Source: DAIOEK01 sp963721445 (lineage in GTDB: Bacteria; Chloroflexota; Anaerolineae; Anaerolineales; Anaerolineaceae). Taken from it: a stretch of DNA of 64,000 nt. The notes beneath the pieces are model-generated. The model was not told the origin of the DNA. It made no database searches and saw nothing but the letters and a program-made list of their open reading frames with translations. The stretch is taken from NCBI GenBank assembly GCA_963721445.1, contig CAVRIZ010000005.1:1550001-1614000 (forward strand), written 5' to 3'. The position numbers and the translations under genes are program-made. Positions 36,397 to 45,205 of this stretch are shown one piece after another (position 1 is the first letter of the stretch; each line of letters starts with the position of its first letter).

Positions 36397-37788
36397 ATGA
36401 CCAGTAAACTATTTAAGATAATGAGCACTTTGCTTATACTCTGTTTTGTGTTGACCGCCTGTACGACTCCGGCGACTGAAGCCCCCGCTGCACCGGTTGC
36501 ACCCGTTGCACCCGCTGCTCCGGCAGCACCTGCCGCGCCGGCTGCCCCTGCAGCACCAGCAGTAGCTCCGACAGTCGCAGCTCCCGCCGCAAAGCCCGTC
36601 ACTATCACCTGGTGGCATATCTCCACCAAAGATCCAACATTGTCAGATTGGCAAAAAATGGCCGATGACTACATGGCTGCTCATCCGAACGTGAAGATCG
36701 AAATCACGGTCCTTGAAAATGAAGCGTTCAAAACCAAACTGACCACGGTGCTTCAATCTGGCGAAGTCCCTGATATTTTCCAGAGCTGGGGCCAGGGTGG
36801 AATGATCGAACAGGTCAATGCAGGCCTTTTAAAAGACATTACAGCTGATCTGGATGCCAATGATGGTGCCTGGCGTAAAAGCCTCGGTGCCCTGGATGCT
36901 TTTGCCGTTAATGGCAGGAACTATGGCGTTCCCTGGGATATGGGTGCCGTTACCTTCTGGTACAACAAAGACCTCTTCACGAAGGCAGGAATCGCAACTC
37001 CGCCCGTTACCTGGGAAGAATTCCTCACCGATGTTCAGAAACTAAAAGATGCCGGAATTACCCCGATCTCTGTTGGTGAAGGCGATAAATGGCCCGGTAT
37101 GCACATCTGGTCATATCTCGTATCCCGCATTGGTGGGGCAGAAGCCTTCAGCGCCGCCGCGGCAACTGGCGCTGCCCGAACCGGAAAATTCACCGATGAT
37201 GCATTTGTTCAAGCTGGCGTTCAGCTGAAGAGACTCATCGATATGAAACCATTCCAGGAGGGTTTCTTAGGCGCAACCCATGATGAAATGCAGGCTACCT
37301 TCGGTAATGGCAAGGCTGCCATGGAACTCGGCGGACAGTGGTCACCTACCGTTGAAGCTGCGAATAGCGCTGATCTGCATGGTGTTGCCAACCTTGGCAT
37401 GTTCAATTTCCCGGCTGTGGAAGGTGGTAAAGGGCTTGTCACTGATCTTGTTGGTGGTGGCAACGGTTTCGCCATCGGTAAAGACGCGGAACCAGAAGCG
37501 ATTGACTTCGTGAAATATCTGACCAGTGTCGATAATCAGAAGGTTATTGCTGCATCCAACTCGGGTATCCCCGTAGCCAAGGGTGCTGAAGTTGCTCTGG
37601 TGGATCCGAATATGGTGATGGTCTCACAGGCAGTCGCCAATTCGACCTACTATCAGTTGTACTTCGATCAGGTTTTGCCCGCTGCTATGGGTGGCATTAT
37701 CAACGACGCAGTGCAGAAGCTATATGCTGGTACTGCAACCCCGGAAGAAGTCTGTGCTGAAATTGAAGCCGGCTTCCTGGCTCAGTAA
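36397..37788 (+). CDS. Sugar ABC transporter substrate-binding lipoprotein
   Basis: 463 aa. Signal peptide with lipobox LTAC (Cys22), an extraordinary Ala/Pro spacer (repeated PAAPAAP and similar, about 26-65), then a family 1 extracellular solute-binding domain (VTITWWHISTKDPTLSDWQ, YGVPWDMGAVTFWYNKDLF, LGGQWSP). It captures a sugar, probably a xyloside or xylo-oligosaccharide given the operon, and delivers it to the two permeases. AAAGGAGGAG is an excellent ribosome site. The Ala/Pro spacer replaces the usual Thr-rich one and has strong codon-level repetition. Confidence 0.92.
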   Translation: MTSKLFKIMSTLLILCFVLTACTTPATEAPAAPVAPVAPAAPAAPAAPAAPAAPAVAPTVAAPAAKPVTITWWHISTKDPTLSDWQKMADDYMAAHPNVKIEITVLENEAFKTKLTTVLQSGEVPDIFQSWGQGGMIEQVNAGLLKDITADLDANDGAWRKSLGALDAFAVNGRNYGVPWDMGAVTFWYNKDLFTKAGIATPPVTWEEFLTDVQKLKDAGITPISVGEGDKWPGMHIWSYLVSRIGGAEAFSAAAATGAARTGKFTDDAFVQAGVQLKRLIDMKPFQEGFLGATHDEMQATFGNGKAAMELGGQWSPTVEAANSADLHGVANLGMFNFPAVEGGKGLVTDLVGGGNGFAIGKDAEPEAIDFVKYLTSVDNQKVIAASNSGIPVAKGAEVALVDPNMVMVSQAVANSTYYQLYFDQVLPAAMGGIINDAVQKLYAGTATPEEVCAEIEAGFLAQ

Positions 37789-37802
37789 GCTTAAAAACCA
37801 AA

Positions 37803-37840
37803 AACAGGTGCGGGGGTAGAAACACAACCCCGCACCTGTT
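37803..37840 (+). terminator. Stable hairpin after the binding-protein gene
   Basis: AACAGGTGCGGGG-loop-CCCCGCACCTGTT, perfect 13-base stem, 15 bases after the stop. No T run follows. In transport operons such hairpins protect the binding-protein message or partially terminate, lowering permease levels (inference). Confidence 0.75.
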
Positions 37841-37978
37841 CACTGTGAGAAGTAGATTCGTTCCCACTTGTTTGACTTCAGTTAACCGGGCGACAACATA
37901 ATACTTTACTTACAGTATTCGGAAGTCTTGCTACGATTTCCAACCCGACTATTGATGAGATATTGAGAGAACCTTTTT

Positions 37979-38923
37979 ATGCAATCGCTTGCTGGCTTAA
38001 CAGATTCGTTTCGTTCACGTCATAGACCAGGACCGCCTCGTCAGCAACGAGATCGCGTGATCATTATCCTTTTCCTGTTGCCGGCCTTGCTTCTCTTCCT
38101 TCTTTTTGTGATCTACCCCATTTTTCGTTCGGCTTATTACAGCACCTTCGATTGGAAGGGTCTTGGACCTGCTGTCGATTATATTGGTCTCAAAAATTAT
38201 GAGAAAATATTTGCGGATAAAGTTTTTATAAAAGCGATTCAGAATGTACTCATAATCATTGTTTGCTCTCTCGCGTTACAGTTACCACTTGCGGTGATGT
38301 TGGCGGTCATGGTGGGACGAAATTTACCCGGTAGAGCGATATTCAGGATGGTTTTCTTTCTGCCTTATGTTCTGTCTGAAGTGAATACTGGCATCATGTG
38401 GATGCTTCTCTATAATTCCGATCCGGAGCGTGGATTGTTAAATGGAATTCTGGTTCTGCTCGGGTTGAATCCTGTTAACTGGCTCGCGGATATGAACATT
38501 GTACTGTTTGCGGTTTTCGTCACACTGACATGGAAATACTTCGGATTCCACATGTTGCTGTTCCTAACCGGTCTTCAAAATATCCCTTCGGAAATTGAAG
38601 AAGCTGCGTTAATGGATGGCGCTAGCTCTTTTCAAAACTTTTTCTTCATCACGTTACCCCTCTTGGCGGGCACCATCAAAACATCGGTTTACATGTCCAT
38701 ACTGGGTTCGATCCAACAGTTTATTTTGATCTGGGTTATGACCAGGGGAGGACCGGTCAATGCCAGTGAGACCATGGCCACCTATATGTACCGGTTTGGA
38801 TTTGTCAGATACCAGCTTGGGTATGGGGCAGGCGTTGCCATTATCATGTTCATTATTTGCGTGATCTTCTCTTTGATTTATCGCCAATTAACCCGCAAGC
38901 CAGATTATCTTACCGGTTATTAG
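37979..38923 (+). CDS. Sugar ABC transporter permease, MalF type
   Basis: 314 aa, six transmembrane helices plus a leading one (VIIILFLLPALLLFLLFVIY). EAA loop EIEEAALMDGASSFQNFFFITLPLL (in two pieces around residue 205) for contact with the ATPase. First of a permease pair; the next gene starts 13 bases after its stop. No ATPase gene is present in the operon, so a shared MsmK/UgpC-like ATPase encoded elsewhere is implied. Confidence 0.93.
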   Translation: MQSLAGLTDSFRSRHRPGPPRQQRDRVIIILFLLPALLLFLLFVIYPIFRSAYYSTFDWKGLGPAVDYIGLKNYEKIFADKVFIKAIQNVLIIIVCSLALQLPLAVMLAVMVGRNLPGRAIFRMVFFLPYVLSEVNTGIMWMLLYNSDPERGLLNGILVLLGLNPVNWLADMNIVLFAVFVTLTWKYFGFHMLLFLTGLQNIPSEIEEAALMDGASSFQNFFFITLPLLAGTIKTSVYMSILGSIQQFILIWVMTRGGPVNASETMATYMYRFGFVRYQLGYGAGVAIIMFIICVIFSLIYRQLTRKPDYLTGY

Positions 38924-38936
38924 AGAGGGAATCTTG

Positions 38937-39807
38937 ATGCAAGGAGTTATGCCAACCCCCCGCTGGATGAAAAAAACCATTCCAAGGTTTCTTCAATACC
39001 TTGTGCTCATCATTGCCACCATATTGATTTTCGTCCCGATCGTGATCCTTTTGTTTGGCAGCGTAAAAACGACCGGTCAGATGTATTCGCATCCATATTC
39101 AATTCCCAATCCCCCCAATTGGGACAATATCATCAACATAGTAAGTACCCCTGGCTTCTGGGGAATGATGAAAAATAGTTTGATCGTCATGGTGGCGACG
39201 ACCGCAGGTACTGTGACAATCTGTGCCCTAGTATCCTTTGTGTTTGCACGTATGGAATTTAGGGGGAAGAATTTCTTCTACAATTTATTCACAGTAGGCT
39301 TGATGTTTCCCATCAATGTTGCCATTCTGCCGGTTTATTTTGTGCTCCGCCAGTTGGACCAATACGGATTGAACATGATTGACAGCCTCATAGGTGTGAT
39401 TTTTGTTCAAATTGCATTCCAACTATCAGGCAATATCGTTATCCTTGAGGGATTTTTTATATCGGTCCCATCGGAACTCCAGGATGCCGCCTATATCGAC
39501 GGTTGCACGAATTTTGACTTTTTCTGGCGCATTATGCTGCCCCTGGTCAAGCCGGCCTTAGCTGCTGTGGCTGCCCTGGTTATGATAGCCAGTTGGAATG
39601 ATCTGTTGGTTCCTTTGGTCGTATTAAACCGTAATTCGTCTTTGGACCTTGCCCCTGGGGACGATGCAGTTCCAGGGACAATACGGACAGGACCTGGCTT
39701 TGGTGTCTGCTTTTGTTGCGCTTTCATCCATCCCAACGCTGATATTTTATCTATTTGCAGAAAAGCAAATCGTCTCCGGCTTGACCGCCGGCGCAGTTAA
39801 AGGTTAA
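38937..39807 (+). CDS. Sugar ABC transporter permease, MalG type (frameshifted near 39642)
   Basis: About 290 aa, six helices. EAA loop ELQDAAYIDGCTNFDFFWRI and PLVKPALAAVAALV are followed by SWNDLLVPLVVLNRNS. After that the frame moves +1 (an extra T in TCGTCTTTGGACC); the restored tail is WTLPLGTMQFQGQYGQ, then the usual last helix and a TAGAVKG end. ATG 38937 is used, with AGAGAGGGA upstream; TTG 38934 is a less likely start. Cotranscribed with the MalF-type permease. Confidence 0.88.
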
Positions 39808-39820
39808 AAGGAGTGTTTCA

Positions 39821-40990
39821 ATGACAAACAATTACATACCTAAACCCGAAAACAAGTTCACTTTTGGTTTATGGACGGTTGGTAGCACCGGTCGTGACCC
39901 ATTTGGCGGACCGGTTCGGGATCCCAAGACACCCGTCGAGTTGGTTCACCTGCTGGCGGAAGTAGGCGCCTGGGGCGTCAACTTTCACGACAATGATCTG
40001 GTGCCCATCGATGCGAGTCCTTCAGAAAGGGACAGAATCGTAAAAGATTTCAAGAAGGCGCTGGCTGAAACAGGTCTGGTCGTGCCGATGGCTACTACCA
40101 ACCTGTTTGGCGACCCGGCGTTCAAGGATGGCGCATTCACATCCAATGACCCAAAAGTCCGAGCATATGCCCTGCAAAAAACCATGAACGCCATAGATCT
40201 GGGCGTAGAACTTGGCGCGGAGATCTATGTCTTCTGGGGTGGACGCGAAGGAACGGATACCGATGCATCGAAAGATCCGATCATAGCCATCCAGCGCTCA
40301 CGGGAAGCTATGAACTTCTTGTGCGATTACGTCTTGGACAAAAAATACAATCTTAAGTTTGCCCTCGAAGCCAAACCCAATGAACCGCGAGGGGATATCT
40401 ACAATGCCACCACCGGTCACATGCTGGCCTTTCTAACTACGCTCGATCACCCTGAAATGGTAGGCGTCAATCCCGAGGTGGCACATGAACACATGGCAGG
40501 GCTAAATTTTACCCATGGGGTTGCCCAGGCTTTGGAAGCCGGTAAGCTGTTCCACATCGATCTGAACGACCAGGCTTTTGGTCGTTACGATCAGGACCTG
40601 CGCTTTGGTGCGGTTAATCTGAAGAGTGCATTCTTTCTGGTGAAGCTGTTGGAAGATCACGGTTACACGGGAAGCCGTCATTTTGATGCCCATGCCTATC
40701 GCACTGAAGATTACGAGGGAGTGAAAGATTTTGCTCGCGGTTGTATGCGAACCTATCTGATCCTGAAGGAAAAGGCAGCCCGGTGGAATGCAGACCAGGA
40801 GATCCAGTCTTTGATCGGGGAAATTAATACCGATGATGGTTCCATGAGCCAGTATTTTGGCAAGTATAGTCCGTCAAAAGCCAGTGGATTAAAAGCCGTG
40901 ACATTTGATCGATCTGTCCTAGGTGCACGCGGGCTTAAATACGAACGCCTCGATCAACTCACCAACGAATTGTTACTCGGCGTTCGGTGA
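39821..40990 (+). CDS. xylA: Xylose isomerase, class I (actinobacterial type)
   Basis: Interconverts D-xylose and D-xylulose. 389 aa, the shorter class I form. Metal and catalytic residues are visible in order: FHDNDL (catalytic His near 54), LEAKPNEPRGD (Glu and Lys), GVNPEVAHEHMAG (Glu, His), DLNDQAFGRYDQDLRFG (three Asp) and HFDAHAYRTED (Asp). AAAAGGAG lies 7 bases upstream. It follows the permease gene by 13 bases and is in the xylose operon. Confidence 0.97.
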   Translation: MTNNYIPKPENKFTFGLWTVGSTGRDPFGGPVRDPKTPVELVHLLAEVGAWGVNFHDNDLVPIDASPSERDRIVKDFKKALAETGLVVPMATTNLFGDPAFKDGAFTSNDPKVRAYALQKTMNAIDLGVELGAEIYVFWGGREGTDTDASKDPIIAIQRSREAMNFLCDYVLDKKYNLKFALEAKPNEPRGDIYNATTGHMLAFLTTLDHPEMVGVNPEVAHEHMAGLNFTHGVAQALEAGKLFHIDLNDQAFGRYDQDLRFGAVNLKSAFFLVKLLEDHGYTGSRHFDAHAYRTEDYEGVKDFARGCMRTYLILKEKAARWNADQEIQSLIGEINTDDGSMSQYFGKYSPSKASGLKAVTFDRSVLGARGLKYERLDQLTNELLLGVR

Positions 40991-41047
40991 TCATTACTCA
41001 TCCTGCGGGATGACAATATTCTTAATTGGATAGGGATTATTTACAGT

Positions 41048-43366
41048 ATGGATTCCATCGAAAAACGTGTAACAAAGCTTCTCTCAAAAATGACCCTGGA
41101 CGAGAAAATTGCCCAGATCGGTTCGTATTGGATGTTCGATCTTCAGACCAAGGGTGTCTTGGATTGGGAAAAGGCATCCGGTCACCTCAAGTTCGGGATC
41201 GGGCAGATCACCCGCGTGGGTGGTGCATCCACTCTCGATCCGGTAAGCACAGCCCGGACCGGAAACGAATTGCAGAAATTCCTTCTGGAAAAGACCCGAC
41301 TGGGGATTCCAGCTATCCTTCATGAAGAATGTTGCGCGGGCACGATGGTATTGGGAGGATCGATGTTTCCGCAGATGCTGGGTCTTGCGAGCACCTTTCA
41401 ACCTGAGTTAGCCGAGCAAATGACCGGTGAGATACGCAAACAATTACTGGCCATTGGCGCCCGGCAGGCGCTTGCTCCGGTATTGGATGTGGCCCGCGAC
41501 CCGCGTTGGGGACGCGTGGAGGAAACCTTTGGAGAGGATCCGACCCTCATCAGTCATTTTGGGGTAGCGTTTATCAAAGGTCTGCAAACGGATGACCTCG
41601 CTGGAGGAGTGGCTGCCACCGGGAAACATTTTATCGGGCACAGTAGTTCCCAGGGTGGCCTCAACTGCGCACCTGTCCATATGGGAATGAATGAAATCTA
41701 TAACTCCTTCCTGGCGCCCTTCCGCTCGGCTATCCGTGATGCGAAACTGGCTTCCATTATGAACGCTTATCCGGAATTGGATGGCGAAGTGGTTGGCGCG
41801 TCAAGGCGGATCCTTACCGACATTTTACGCACGAAACTGGGATTTGATGGTCTGGTTGTTTCGGATTATGAATCACTGATCATGCTCCATAATTTTCATA
41901 AAGTGGCGGATTCCCTCCCCGATGCAGCCCGGATGGCACTGAACGCTGGGATCGATGTCGAACTTCCGACCGTTGTCTGTTATGGTGACGCGCTCAAGGC
42001 TGCACTGTTAAAGGGTGATGTGTCCTTGGAGACTATCGATCAGGCGGTTAAGCGGCATCTGAGAATGAAATTTGAATTGGGCTTGTTTGAGAATCCATTT
42101 GTAGATGAAAGCCGGGTGCTGGAAGTATATGATTCACCTGAACAGCGCCAACTTGCACGGGAGATTGCCAGGAAAAGCATGGTGCTGTTAAAGAATGACG
42201 GCATGCTTCCCCTGCAAAAAACCATCCGGACACTGGCGGTCATCGGACCGAATGCCAACTCAGGCCGCAACCAATTGGCAGACTATTCCTATACTGCCAT
42301 GCGGCAAATGATGGAACTCAAGCGCCCAGAGAATTCTGCCTTCAGCGATGTGGATTTGGACAAGTTGGCCCAGCATGAAGTGAAGATAATCACGGTATTG
42401 GATGGCATTCGTGGGGCGGTTTCATCTGCTACACGAGTGATATACGCGCAGGGATGCGATTATGTTGACCCGGATCCATCATCCATCCAGCAGGCGGTTG
42501 AAGCAGCCAAACAGGCAGAAGCGGTTGTGTTGGTTCTGGGAGATAGATCCGGCTTGACACCAGAGTGCACGACTGGCGAGACACGTGACAGCGCGGATTT
42601 GCGCCTGCCGGGTATCCAGGAAGAATTGTTCCAGGCGATACAGGCCACCGGAAAGCCGGTTGCCGTTGTCCTGATCACAGGCCGGCCTTATGCCATCCCT
42701 CAATTGGCGAAAGATGCCAATGCGATCCTCGAAGCCTGGCTGCCCGGGGAAGAAGGCGGATCTGCCATCGCCGATGTGTTGTTCGGAGATGAGAATCCGG
42801 GTGGTAAACTGCCCATCACCTTCCCGCGGTCCGCGGGACAGCTCCCAATTTTCTACAACTCCAAACCATCCGGAACAAAATCACACTGGTATACGGATTA
42901 CGTCGACGAGAAGGCCACCCCGCTTTTCCCCTTTGGTCATGGATTGAGCTATACCTCCTTCGAATATTCAGATCTCGTGTTGAGCCGGAAACAGGCATCC
43001 AGAGGGGAGAGCGTTGTGATCGCAGTGAAAGTAAAAAATACCGGAAAAGTTACCGGCGCGGAAGTGGTCCAGTTATATACTTTTGATGAGTACGCATCCA
43101 TTCCCCGGCCAATCAAAGAGCTGAAAGGCTATTCCAAGCTCATGCTGAGACCGGGTGAAATGAAAACCGTTACCTTCCACCTGCCGATTGATCAATTGGC
43201 TTTTTATGACAATGAACTGAACCTGGTTCTCGAATCAGGGTCAATTAAGGTGATGGTTGGGAGTTCCTCGGAGGACATTCGCCTCTCAGGTGGATTCGAA
43301 ATAACCGGTGGCCGAAAGATGTTGGTCAATGATCCGGTGTTTGTTTGCCCGGTTTCAGTAAAATAG
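41048..43366 (+). CDS. GH3 beta-glycosidase (probable beta-xylosidase)
   Basis: 772 aa. GH3 N-terminal TIM-barrel domain with VVSDYESL (nucleophile Asp273), GH3 C-terminal domain (VVLVLGDRSGLTPECTTGET with the acid/base Glu region near 506) and a C-terminal fibronectin-like domain (about 640-745). No signal peptide, so it acts in the cytoplasm on sugars brought in by the transporter. GETRD-type GH3 enzymes include beta-xylosidases and beta-glucosidases; xylosidase is inferred from the neighbours xylA and xylB. It follows xylA by 57 bases and precedes xylB by 10. Confidence 0.9.
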   Translation: MDSIEKRVTKLLSKMTLDEKIAQIGSYWMFDLQTKGVLDWEKASGHLKFGIGQITRVGGASTLDPVSTARTGNELQKFLLEKTRLGIPAILHEECCAGTMVLGGSMFPQMLGLASTFQPELAEQMTGEIRKQLLAIGARQALAPVLDVARDPRWGRVEETFGEDPTLISHFGVAFIKGLQTDDLAGGVAATGKHFIGHSSSQGGLNCAPVHMGMNEIYNSFLAPFRSAIRDAKLASIMNAYPELDGEVVGASRRILTDILRTKLGFDGLVVSDYESLIMLHNFHKVADSLPDAARMALNAGIDVELPTVVCYGDALKAALLKGDVSLETIDQAVKRHLRMKFELGLFENPFVDESRVLEVYDSPEQRQLAREIARKSMVLLKNDGMLPLQKTIRTLAVIGPNANSGRNQLADYSYTAMRQMMELKRPENSAFSDVDLDKLAQHEVKIITVLDGIRGAVSSATRVIYAQGCDYVDPDPSSIQQAVEAAKQAEAVVLVLGDRSGLTPECTTGETRDSADLRLPGIQEELFQAIQATGKPVAVVLITGRPYAIPQLAKDANAILEAWLPGEEGGSAIADVLFGDENPGGKLPITFPRSAGQLPIFYNSKPSGTKSHWYTDYVDEKATPLFPFGHGLSYTSFEYSDLVLSRKQASRGESVVIAVKVKNTGKVTGAEVVQLYTFDEYASIPRPIKELKGYSKLMLRPGEMKTVTFHLPIDQLAFYDNELNLVLESGSIKVMVGSSSEDIRLSGGFEITGGRKMLVNDPVFVCPVSVK

Positions 43367-43376
43367 AAGAAACGGT

Positions 43377-44861
43377 ATGTACTTTCTTGGAATTGACACC
43401 TCGACAACCTCCAGTAAAGCCCTCCTGATGGATGAGAAGGGCGATGTTATTGCTGTTGCCTCATCACCCCATACCCTTCAAACGCCCCATCCGCTGTGGT
43501 CGGAACAGAATCCGCAGGAATGGTGGAATGCGGTGGCGGTCAGTATCCGGTCGGTTCTGGAAAAAACCGGTGTCAGTGCCGAAAGCATTCAAGCCGTCGG
43601 CTTGACCGGGCAGATGCACGGGCTCGTTCTGCTGGATGAGGCCGGGAAGGTTTTACGCCCGGCCATTTTATGGAACGACCAACGAACCCAACACCAGTGC
43701 GATGAAATCTATCAACGCATTGGCAGGGAACGTTTCATTCAGATCACAGGTAACGTTGCTTTGACAGGCTTCACTGCGCCGAAGATCTTGTGGGTTCGGG
43801 AGCATGAACCAGAAGTGTATGCCAAAGCGAGGCATGTATTATTACCCAAGGATTACATTCGATTCAAATTGACCGGTGAATATGCCATGGACAAAGCCGA
43901 TGGTTCCGGCACTGTTCTTTTTGATTTGAAGGCGAGAGATTGGTCTACAGAGGTCTTGTCGGCGTTGGGTATCGATCCTGCCTGGATGCCTCCAACCTAC
44001 GAAGGTACGGAGATCACCGGGCTGGTCACGAAAGCGGCTGCTCAAGCGACGGGGTTGAAAGCTGGCACACCGGTTGTAGCAGGCGGAGGAGACCAATCCG
44101 CCCAGGCAGTCGGGGTCGGAGCAGTGGAGCCCAGGATCGTTGGAGTCACCGTGGGTACCAGCGGGGTGGTATTCGCCACAACGCCATCCGCATTGATCGA
44201 ACCTGAAGGCCGCTTGCATGCCTTCTGCCATGCTGTTCCTGGGATGTGGCATTTCATGGGTGTCATGCTTTCGGCCGCGGGGAGCCTGCAGTGGTATCGT
44301 GATTCATTCGCGCCCGGGCAAAGCTTTGACGAATTGTTGAAGGAGGCTGAATCCGTTCCGGCAGGAAGCGATGGTTTGCAGTTCCTCCCTTACCTGAGCG
44401 GTGAACGCACTCCCCATCCGGATCCACTGGCGCGCGGGGCATTCATCGGGCTGACCCTTCGGCATGGCCAGGCGCACCTGACGCGGGCTGTCCTCGAAGG
44501 TGTGGCATTCGGGCTGAAAGACATTTTCAGCCTCATCCAAAGCGCAGGATTGGAGCGGATTACGCAGGTCTATGCTTCAGGTGGCGGAATGAAGGGCGCC
44601 TTGTGGCGGCAGATTCTCTCCAGTGTACTGGGTGTGGAATTGGCCACGGTAAATACGACTGAAGGGGCTGCCTATGGCGCGGCAATTCTGGCTGGTGTGG
44701 GGGTAGGGGTCTGGCCGAATGTGCGATCTGCCTGCAAGGCTTGTGTGAAAACAACAGGGATTACCCTTCCAGACCCAGACCAGGTGGAGATCTACCAGAA
44801 GGCTTACCTCATATATCATGAGCTTTATCCTGCTTTGAAGGGCGCATTTGGAAAAATGTAA
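43377..44861 (+). CDS. xylB: Xylulokinase
   Basis: Phosphorylates D-xylulose to xylulose 5-phosphate. 494 aa FGGY-family kinase: YFLGIDTSTTSSKALL (phosphate 1 motif, residues 2-17), GQMHGLVLLD, WNDQRT and GGGDQSAQAVGVG (catalytic Asp near 240), then a VGTSGVVF and SGGGMKG nucleotide site. The gene closes the xylose operon. Confidence 0.96.
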   Translation: MYFLGIDTSTTSSKALLMDEKGDVIAVASSPHTLQTPHPLWSEQNPQEWWNAVAVSIRSVLEKTGVSAESIQAVGLTGQMHGLVLLDEAGKVLRPAILWNDQRTQHQCDEIYQRIGRERFIQITGNVALTGFTAPKILWVREHEPEVYAKARHVLLPKDYIRFKLTGEYAMDKADGSGTVLFDLKARDWSTEVLSALGIDPAWMPPTYEGTEITGLVTKAAAQATGLKAGTPVVAGGGDQSAQAVGVGAVEPRIVGVTVGTSGVVFATTPSALIEPEGRLHAFCHAVPGMWHFMGVMLSAAGSLQWYRDSFAPGQSFDELLKEAESVPAGSDGLQFLPYLSGERTPHPDPLARGAFIGLTLRHGQAHLTRAVLEGVAFGLKDIFSLIQSAGLERITQVYASGGGMKGALWRQILSSVLGVELATVNTTEGAAYGAAILAGVGVGVWPNVRSACKACVKTTGITLPDPDQVEIYQKAYLIYHELYPALKGAFGKM

Positions 44862-45205
44862 GCTCCCAGTTTTAATTCCCATTGAAAATACTACCAATGA
44901 GCGCAATATATCCGGCACGGTTGGGTCTGGCAATTTCTACATGGGCGGAAAAACATCAACCAATCACTCAACTCCCCCTATCACCCCTATTTTATATCAC
45001 AGACCAAACACCTAACCGGTCAACATGTCCTTCGTGGTTATTCACCCGGATGGTCTCTCGTCTGCTTGGTTACATGCTTGATTGACTCCTCTGATTCCTT
45101 GAGCGATGATAGATATATACAGGTGTAAATATTTATTCGGCAGAATACCACAATGTGTACTATTTGTGGGGTATTTCATATTTTTATATTTTGCATAATT
45201 AAAAA
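44862..45205. other. 344-base intergenic region
   Basis: AT-rich with no gene. It must hold the xylB terminator and the promoter of the GGDEF-EAL gene, but I see no strong hairpin with a T run. ATGTATAAAAACAG surrounds the next start. Confidence 0.4.

Noticed and set aside
36270..36629. Minus-strand Gly/Ala-rich frame opposite the binding-protein spacer
   Set aside because: A low-complexity shadow of the Ala/Pro repeat on the other strand.
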